This document shows, piece after piece, positions 58,702-64,000 of a stretch of 64,000 nt of DNA. Under the pieces are notes generated by a model. It saw only the letters and a program-made list of their open reading frames with translations. It was not told the origin of the DNA and ran no database searches. The DNA lies in contig NZ_CP060694.1 of assembly GCF_014352935.1 (NCBI RefSeq), forward strand, positions 310,001 through 374,000, in the 5' to 3' direction. The DNA is from Aliarcobacter cryaerophilus. GTDB taxonomy: Bacteria; Campylobacterota; Campylobacteria; Campylobacterales; Arcobacteraceae. Position 1 is the stretch's first letter; each line of letters begins with the position of its first letter. A program made the position numbers and the translations under genes.

Positions 58702-60732
58702 TTGAAAAAATCTATATATAAAATAGTTATAATTTTTTTTATACTAAATAATTTTTTATACGCAAATATTATAGAATCACAACCACAAATAATTTTTGAA
58801 CTAGAAAAACTTGAAGCTTCAAATGAAAACTTAGAGATACAAGTTGATTTTAATAAAGCAGTTTTACACTTTAGAAAAGGTGAATATAAAGATGCTTTAA
58901 GACTTTTTGAGAAAACTTCAAAAGTTTTTGAAGCACCATCACTTTTGAATATGGGAATAATATATTATAAACAAAAAGATGAAAAAAAAGCACAAGAGTT
59001 TTTTAATAAAATATATTCAAAAAAGACAAATCTAATAAATCAACCATACTCATTTATATCATCTTGTTACTATCTTTTTGAGATAACAAAAGATGATAAA
59101 TATATGCTAGATTTAGTGACAATTTTTCAAAATAGCAAAAAATTAAGTGAATACAACGAACTTATAACAGATATAAAAGATGCTATTTTGAAAGAGTTGG
59201 CAAATAGATATTTGATGATAGAAGATTATGAAAATGCTCTAGGTGCTTTAAATGCAATGAGTTACTCTTTAGATTTAAAAAAAGCTATGATTTTGATAAA
59301 ACTAAATAATTTTCAAAAAGCTTCAACAATTTTGAAAAAGATAAGAGAAGAAGAGAAAAATAGTGAAATTTTAAATAAAGTATTGTGGATTTCAGCATAT
59401 TCTAGTTTGAAACAAAATAATTTTGAAGATGCACAAGAGATACTTGATTTAATTAATGATAGAAAAAAAGATTTTAATGTAAATATACAAATGCCTCTAG
59501 AGATATTTTTTAATAAAGATTTATATACATACAAAGATTACTACAAAAGTATTATGAAATTTGATGAAGATAGAATGTATGATTTTATATATTATTTTGC
59601 TCCTTTTGTATTTTCAGATTCAAAAGAGATAATATATGATTCTGTAAAAGGTTTTATATATGGCAAAGCACAAAGTGTAGAGAATTTAGAAAATATGGTT
59701 GAGTATAATACTAAATTTATTCGTTTGGTAAAACAAGATCCAATAAAGCGAGTAAATGAATTAAAAAATATTATAAAAACAGATTCCAAAGCATATATTT
59801 ACTATAACCTAGCTCTATCTTATGCACAAATCAATGATTTTACAAATGCTTATAAAAACTTTGAAAAAGCATATAAACTAAGCCCTGGTAATAAGTTATA
59901 TTCTGTTATGTACCTAATTACAGCAAATAAAATATCTGCTGATATACCAGAAAAACAAAGAGCTATTTTGGATAAAAATATAAAAGATAGTGGAGGATTA
60001 TATAGCTACTTTGCAAAAGAGTTATATAAATTATTTGTAAATAGTACTTACAATGTTGTTGAAGCATCACAATCTTATGAAAAAACAGTTTTTTATAAAG
60101 CTATAGATTTTCTAAAGAAAATGAATAGTAATGAAAATTTAATTAATCATCAACTTCTTGAAGATTATGAGAGAGACCCTTTTATATATCTTTTAAAACT
60201 TGTTCAAAAAAATAAAAATGAAGATGAGTATAGATACGCAGCAAGAGTTCAAGATGCAGTAACTTTGAAATATAATAATAATTTTTTAGATAGCTCTTTA
60301 ATTACTTCAAAATATTATATTGATATTTTAAGAGCATTTGGTGTTTTTTCAAGAGTAGATTTTAATATAGATGGAAATAATAACCCAAGCTATTTGGTAA
60401 CAAAAGCTTATAGTGATTTATATTTGAGTAAACCACTTACTTCTATAGAGACATTAAACAGGCTAAAAGATGAGTTTGGATATGAAAATAGATTTACAAT
60501 GTATCTTTCAACTGCATCTTTTTTAGAATCTTTAAGACCTGAAGAGGCATCTATTCAAATATCTTTAATAAAAGCATTTTATAAAGATAAAGATACAGAT
60601 TTTTTAACTGCAATTCAACTTTTACAAAATATGAACATTTCAAGTGCAAAGCAATTTTTAGTAAATAAGTATAATAACCCATATATAGATTTTAGAATTG
60701 TTGGTTTTGAAGAGTTTATGCTTTCTTTATAA
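58702..60732 (+). CDS. TPR periplasmic protein, PflA-like
   Basis: 676 aa from TTG at 58702, chosen because AGGA at 58693-58696 precedes it; an ATG at 58681 gives a 7-residue extension with no site. A signal peptide (MKKSIYKIVIIFFILNNFLYA) is followed by many TPR-like helices (FNKAVLHFRKGEYKDALRLF near 50, YYNLALSYAQINDFTNAYKN near 385). PflA of Campylobacter is a periplasmic TPR scaffold protein of the flagellar motor with this layout (about 790 aa). The assignment is by layout and flagellar context, not by firm sequence recognition. Confidence 0.6.
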   Translation: MKKSIYKIVIIFFILNNFLYANIIESQPQIIFELEKLEASNENLEIQVDFNKAVLHFRKGEYKDALRLFEKTSKVFEAPSLLNMGIIYYKQKDEKKAQEFFNKIYSKKTNLINQPYSFISSCYYLFEITKDDKYMLDLVTIFQNSKKLSEYNELITDIKDAILKELANRYLMIEDYENALGALNAMSYSLDLKKAMILIKLNNFQKASTILKKIREEEKNSEILNKVLWISAYSSLKQNNFEDAQEILDLINDRKKDFNVNIQMPLEIFFNKDLYTYKDYYKSIMKFDEDRMYDFIYYFAPFVFSDSKEIIYDSVKGFIYGKAQSVENLENMVEYNTKFIRLVKQDPIKRVNELKNIIKTDSKAYIYYNLALSYAQINDFTNAYKNFEKAYKLSPGNKLYSVMYLITANKISADIPEKQRAILDKNIKDSGGLYSYFAKELYKLFVNSTYNVVEASQSYEKTVFYKAIDFLKKMNSNENLINHQLLEDYERDPFIYLLKLVQKNKNEDEYRYAARVQDAVTLKYNNNFLDSSLITSKYYIDILRAFGVFSRVDFNIDGNNNPSYLVTKAYSDLYLSKPLTSIETLNRLKDEFGYENRFTMYLSTASFLESLRPEEASIQISLIKAFYKDKDTDFLTAIQLLQNMNISSAKQFLVNKYNNPYIDFRIVGFEEFMLSL

Positions 60733-60753
60733 TACTATTTAATTTTTTTTTGT

Positions 60754-60759
60754 TATAAT
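60754..60759 (+). promoter_or_regulatory. -10 box before the FlaG-like gene
   Basis: TTTTTTTTTGTTATAATGTTTT lies 30 bases upstream of the GTG start and probably drives the FlaG-like/fliY/flgJ/flhF run. Confidence 0.55.
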
Positions 60760-60788
60760 GTTTTAAAATTCTTACAAAGGGGTCTTTA

Positions 60789-61103
60789 GTGGAAATTGGA
60801 AGAGTAGCACAAATTGATAACGCAAAAGAAAACTATGAGATAAAGACAAAGCAAGTAAGCAGTGTTGAAGAAAAAGTTAAAACAATACAAGAAGATGAGT
60901 ATAAAAAGAACTCTTCAAAAGAGCCTGTAAGTGAGTTGAATGAGGTTATTTTGGATAATATTAAGTTTGGATACAACAGAGAGTCAAAAGATTTTTTTGT
61001 AAAAATAACAAGAGGCGATATTGAAAATAAATATCCAACAGAAGATATGATGAAAATAAAAGCTTTTTTAATTGAAGAGCTAGAAAAAAGTATTAAAAAT
61101 TAA
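60789..61103 (+). CDS. FlaG-like flagellar protein
   Basis: 104 aa. A variable N-terminus (1-50) precedes LNEVILDNIKFGYNRESKDF and KYPTEDMMKIKAFLIEELEK, the FlaG pattern (a hydrophobic strand, then an IP-type turn and a helix). FlaG affects filament length in relatives. It starts at GTG with AAAGGGG upstream and is followed by fliY. The family is divergent, so certainty is moderate. Confidence 0.6.
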   Translation: MEIGRVAQIDNAKENYEIKTKQVSSVEEKVKTIQEDEYKKNSSKEPVSELNEVILDNIKFGYNRESKDFFVKITRGDIENKYPTEDMMKIKAFLIEELEKSIKN

Positions 61104-61119
61104 AAAAAGGTAAGATATT

Positions 61120-61986
61120 TTGGCATCAGATTTATCAAATGTATTTAAAAACGAGCTATCAAATACACTAGAGCAGTTATTAGGGAAGAAAGCAAAAATT
61201 TCTGAAACAAAAAAATTAGATGATATTTTTGATTCTTCAAGTTTTATAGAAGCAGATGTAAAATTTGATATAAAAGGTTTAAGTTCAGCTATAGTTTTTT
61301 ATATTCCAACTATTAGTGCTACAAAGTTTGAATATTTAATGTTAGGTGGAATGGGTGATTTAAAAGAAGATATTGATGATGAAACAACAGATGCTGTAAA
61401 TGAGATAGTTTCAAATATTTGTGGAAGTTTTTGTACTGCTTCAAATGCTCAAGGTATGCCAGATATTGTAGGTATGAAATCAGAGATTAAAGGAACAAAA
61501 AAGGTAGAAAAAAGTGCATTAAGTGGAAAAGATATATATCTTTTTAATATATCTTTAGAAGAAGATGCAACTCCTATTTTAATCAGTTTTGAAAAAACAT
61601 TTTCTCCTTTTTTCTCCTTGATTACAGGAGTAAATGACGAAAAACCAGTAGTTTCAACTCCTACGGCTCCAGTTGCACCAACTATAACTCAAACTCAATC
61701 AATTGTAGGAGTTCCAAATCCATCTAAAAATCTTGAACTTTTGTATAATGTTAGATTAAAATTAAGTGTAAGATTAGGTACAAAAATAGTTCTTTTAAAA
61801 GATATATTAAGATGGGATGTTGGTGAGATTATTGAGCTTGAACAGATGGTAAATGAACCACTGGAGATTCTTATAAATGGTGTAAAAATAGGTGAGGGTG
61901 AAGCTGTAATTGTAGAAGGAAAGTTTGGATTAAAGATTAAAAAAATTATAAATGAAGATTTGAAATTAGATAAAATAGGATTGTAA
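61120..61986 (+). CDS. fliY: FliY, flagellar motor switch protein (CheC-like plus SpoA)
   Basis: 288 aa from TTG. Residues ~1-170 resemble the CheC/CheX fold (TDAVNEIVSNICGSFCTASN). A Pro/Thr/Val linker follows (about 175-200). Residues ~205-288 are a FliN-type SpoA domain (VRLGTKIVLLKDILRWDVGE, EGEAVIVEGKFGLKI). This two-domain form is the Campylobacterota FliY. The Glu-x3-Asn spacing in its CheC motif differs from the usual Glu-x2-Asn, so phosphatase activity is uncertain. Confidence 0.82.
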   Translation: MASDLSNVFKNELSNTLEQLLGKKAKISETKKLDDIFDSSSFIEADVKFDIKGLSSAIVFYIPTISATKFEYLMLGGMGDLKEDIDDETTDAVNEIVSNICGSFCTASNAQGMPDIVGMKSEIKGTKKVEKSALSGKDIYLFNISLEEDATPILISFEKTFSPFFSLITGVNDEKPVVSTPTAPVAPTITQTQSIVGVPNPSKNLELLYNVRLKLSVRLGTKIVLLKDILRWDVGEIIELEQMVNEPLEILINGVKIGEGEAVIVEGKFGLKIKKIINEDLKLDKIGL

Positions 61987-61987
61987 A

Positions 61988-62305
61988 ATGGAGATAAATA
62001 GTAGTAATTTATATAACAAAGATATTCTAAAAACAAATAAGTTTGAAAATTTAAATAGTAGTAGTCTTGAAAAAGTTGAAGATAAAGAACTAAGAGAAGT
62101 AAGTAATAATTTTGAAGCATTTTTTATAAATCAAATATTGGAAACTTCTTTAAAATCAACTAGCATCGCAGGAGAAGAGGCTGGTAGCGATATTATAAAA
62201 AGTATGTATTTACAATCAATTTCTGATAGTTCTAGTGGTAATTTCGGAATTAGTGATATGCTTTATAACTTTTTATCACAAAATAATAAGAAAGAGCAAG
62301 GTTAA
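61988..62305 (+). CDS. flgJ: FlgJ rod-binding domain only
   Basis: 105 aa. FEAFFINQILETSLKSTSIA and GSDIIKSMYLQSISDSSSGN form the rod-cap N-terminal domain of FlgJ. The C-terminal muramidase of enterobacterial FlgJ is absent, as is usual in Campylobacterota. Starts at ATG one base after the fliY stop. Confidence 0.85.
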   Translation: MEINSSNLYNKDILKTNKFENLNSSSLEKVEDKELREVSNNFEAFFINQILETSLKSTSIAGEEAGSDIIKSMYLQSISDSSSGNFGISDMLYNFLSQNNKKEQG

Positions 62306-62308
62306 AAT

Positions 62309-62686
62309 ATGGTTGATAAAATTGTAGATAATATGCAACAACTAATACTTGAGTTAAAAAATGCAATAAATCAAGATATAGAAGATATAAAAGCATCAAA
62401 ACACGAAGAGCTTTTTGGAAGAAATGATAGAAAAAATTCAATCATAAATGAGATTATGAATCAAAAAGTTGAATTAAACAAAGAGTTATCAACACTTATT
62501 CAAAATAACTTTGATGTTAATATTTATAGAGATAAAGTAAATGAACTAGAAGAAGGGTTAAGAACTTTATATGAGCTAAATAAAAAATTAGCAAACATAG
62601 TTTTACCAATAAAACAGATGTATAAAGAGCTTTTAGATGAGATAAGTGAGCAATCTGGAGGACAGATTTTTGATATTAAGGCTTAG
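62309..62686 (+). CDS. FlgN-like export chaperone
   Basis: 125 aa, all-helical and charged (LILELKNAINQDIEDIKASK near the N-terminus, LEEGLRTLYELNKKLANIV near 80-98). The size and position beside flgJ fit FlgN, the chaperone of hook-filament junction proteins FlgK/FlgL. The family is weakly conserved. The next gene overlaps its end. Confidence 0.6.
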   Translation: MVDKIVDNMQQLILELKNAINQDIEDIKASKHEELFGRNDRKNSIINEIMNQKVELNKELSTLIQNNFDVNIYRDKVNELEEGLRTLYELNKKLANIVLPIKQMYKELLDEISEQSGGQIFDIKA

Positions 62687-63065
62687 TTTTTTATCTTTAG
62701 TTTTTTCTTCATATTTATTTGCAATTTCTGTTTTTGTAACAAAAGAAGCAATAAAATATGAAGAGAAAATAGATATTTCTAAACTAGAACAAAAAGAGTT
62801 TGACACAATTCCTAGGACTTGTACTCCTTTGACTTTGGAAGATTTGCAAAATGGTGAATTTATAACAACTCATCATATAAATAAAAATAGTATAGTTTGT
62901 GAAAAAAGTGTAAGATCTACTGAAAACAATGAGATAATTTTTAATTTTGGCGGAGTTAAAATAGTAAAAAAAGGAAAAATTATCTATGAGAATGAAGAGT
63001 TTATAAGATTTAAGAATTTAGATGGAACTATTGAACAAATATATAAAGATGGAAGACAAAAATGA
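62670..63065 (+). CDS. Small exported protein between flgN-like and flhF
   Basis: 131 aa from TTG at 62670, chosen because GGAGG (62657-62661) is 8 bases upstream; this places the start 17 bases inside the preceding gene. A signal peptide or membrane anchor (about 1-18, LRLSFLSLVFSSYLFA) is followed by a soluble domain with two Cys (RTCTPL, SIVCEKS). The middle (about 25-75) is faintly like a SAF/FlgA region. It is not recognised. Its stop overlaps the flhF start (ATGA), so it is coupled to flhF. Confidence 0.6.
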   Translation: MILRLSFLSLVFSSYLFAISVFVTKEAIKYEEKIDISKLEQKEFDTIPRTCTPLTLEDLQNGEFITTHHINKNSIVCEKSVRSTENNEIIFNFGGVKIVKKGKIIYENEEFIRFKNLDGTIEQIYKDGRQK

Positions 63066-64000
63066 ATAGACTCTCTTTTTTAGGGGAAACACCAACAGAA
63101 GCCTTAAGAAATGCTCAAATTGAGTGTGGAGAAGATGCTATTGTAATCTCTACAAAAAAAATAGCAAATGCAAATGGTTATAATAAAGATATGTATGAGA
63201 TAGTTGTTGCTGTTGAAGATGAAGAGATTCAAAAAAATATGGAGTTTACAAAAACAGCAATTACTAAAGCTACTGTTGAATCTCAACCTATAAAAGCACA
63301 AGTTTATGACTATAAAGAGGAGATTTTGAAAATGCAATCTCTTCTTGAACAAGTACAAAAAACTCTTTGGAAACCAAAAAGCCAACTATACGATTTGCTT
63401 ATACCTCCAGAATTTATAGATGTTTACACTATCTTTGAAAAAAATGAGTTCGATAGTGAGATGACATACACTATTATGAAAAAGACAATAAAAGAACTTC
63501 CAGTTTCACTAAAATCAAATCAAAAAAAAGTAAATGATTTCTTTAAATTAGTTTTAAGAAGAGTTATTCCTATTAAAATGGAGCAACCTTTAAGAAAAGA
63601 GCAAAGAAAAATTATGATGATGGTAGGTCCTACAGGAGTTGGAAAAACTACAACTATTTCAAAGCTAGCTGCAAGATTTGCTTACAAAATGGAACAAAAC
63701 CATAAGGTTGGAGTAATTACTTTAGACTCTTTTAGAGTAGGTGCAATAGAACAGCTACAAGCATATACAAATATTATGAGACTTCCTTTAGAAATAGTAA
63801 AGAAGCCTGAAGATTTGACTGAAGCACTTTTAAGGCTTAAAAATTGTAATTATATTTTTATTGACACAGCAGGTTCAAGTCAATATGATATAGATAAAAT
63901 AGAACTTATAAATGAGTACAGAAATCATGTATATGAACTTCCTATTGAGAAAACTTTGGTTTTACCTTCAAATGTAAAACATAGTGATTTAATGGAGATT
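63062..64000 (+). CDS. flhF: FlhF, SRP-type GTPase for polar flagellum placement (truncated by window edge)
   Basis: 313 codons are visible from the ATG at 63062 to the window end without a stop. LSFLGETPTEALRNAQIECG is the FlhF N-terminus. The GTPase carries Walker A GPTGVGKTTT (about 189-198), DSFRVGAIEQLQ and FIDTAGSSQ. The ATG overlaps the previous stop as ATGA. FlhF sets the site and number of polar flagella in relatives. The DTAG motif continues SS instead of the common RS. Confidence 0.93.
   Translation, partial: MNRLSFLGETPTEALRNAQIECGEDAIVISTKKIANANGYNKDMYEIVVAVEDEEIQKNMEFTKTAITKATVESQPIKAQVYDYKEEILKMQSLLEQVQKTLWKPKSQLYDLLIPPEFIDVYTIFEKNEFDSEMTYTIMKKTIKELPVSLKSNQKKVNDFFKLVLRRVIPIKMEQPLRKEQRKIMMMVGPTGVGKTTTISKLAARFAYKMEQNHKVGVITLDSFRVGAIEQLQAYTNIMRLPLEIVKKPEDLTEALLRLKNCNYIFIDTAGSSQYDIDKIELINEYRNHVYELPIEKTLVLPSNVKHSDLMEI

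Overview
The window is AT-rich, gene-dense bacterial DNA and almost certainly comes from an Arcobacter/Aliarcobacter-type member of the Campylobacterota. The evidence is the 16S rRNA with its CCTCCTTT 3' end, a lone TATAAT-type -10 box upstream of most genes, frequent TTG starts, an HP0958-type zinc-ribbon protein, a remote CheZ of the HP0170 type, FliY plus FliN, and rod/hook genes scattered as in this phylum. The species cannot be fixed from the sequence alone.

Left part (1-14,480). A truncated soluble chemoreceptor is followed by a hemerythrin/PAS sensor-like protein, a DUF5718 protein and a class I fumarase. A four-gene minus-strand operon (10,249 to 4,485) follows: a CitE-like lyase, an acyl-CoA synthetase fused to a degenerate CitE-like domain, a mesaconyl-CoA hydratase and a malyl-CoA/methylmalyl-CoA lyase. 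It is the best candidate in the window for an uncharacterised metabolic system. Next come a frameshifted McrC remnant, bioD, the clpS-clpA pair and a cytochrome c lipoprotein.

Middle (14,600-29,300). A complete rRNA operon (16S, tRNA-Ile, tRNA-Ala, 23S, 5S) runs from a perfect consensus promoter to a strong terminator. Both large rRNAs have recognisable processing stems, and a covarying hairpin is found before both 23S and 5S. An intact IS5-family element with TTAA target duplications sits just downstream. Then come eno with an FtsB-like gene and an AMIN-domain gene, an MFS transporter coupled to an alpha/beta hydrolase, and the rpsL-rpsG-fusA operon.

Right part (29,300-46,400). Mostly housekeeping: nadK-recN, a large Cache-Cache-CZB chemoreceptor, a U32-family protein, a GT9-like protein, purE-glutaredoxin-glyQ, a Nif3/HP0958-like/waaA/rluA run, and ffh-rpsP-khpA-rimM without the usual trmD-rplS following.

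Flagellar/chemotaxis block (45,100-64,000). On the minus strand flgG leads two Lys/Glu-rich genes. On the plus strand are cheY, cheZ, flgF, flgB, fliF, fliG, fliH, fliN, flgD, two hook-type proteins (560 and 737 aa), a small coiled-coil membrane protein, a PflA-like TPR protein, a FlaG-like protein, fliY, a short FlgJ, a FlgN-like chaperone, a small exported protein and the start of flhF. Together they build the C-ring, MS-ring, rod and hook and supply the CheY/CheZ signalling pair.
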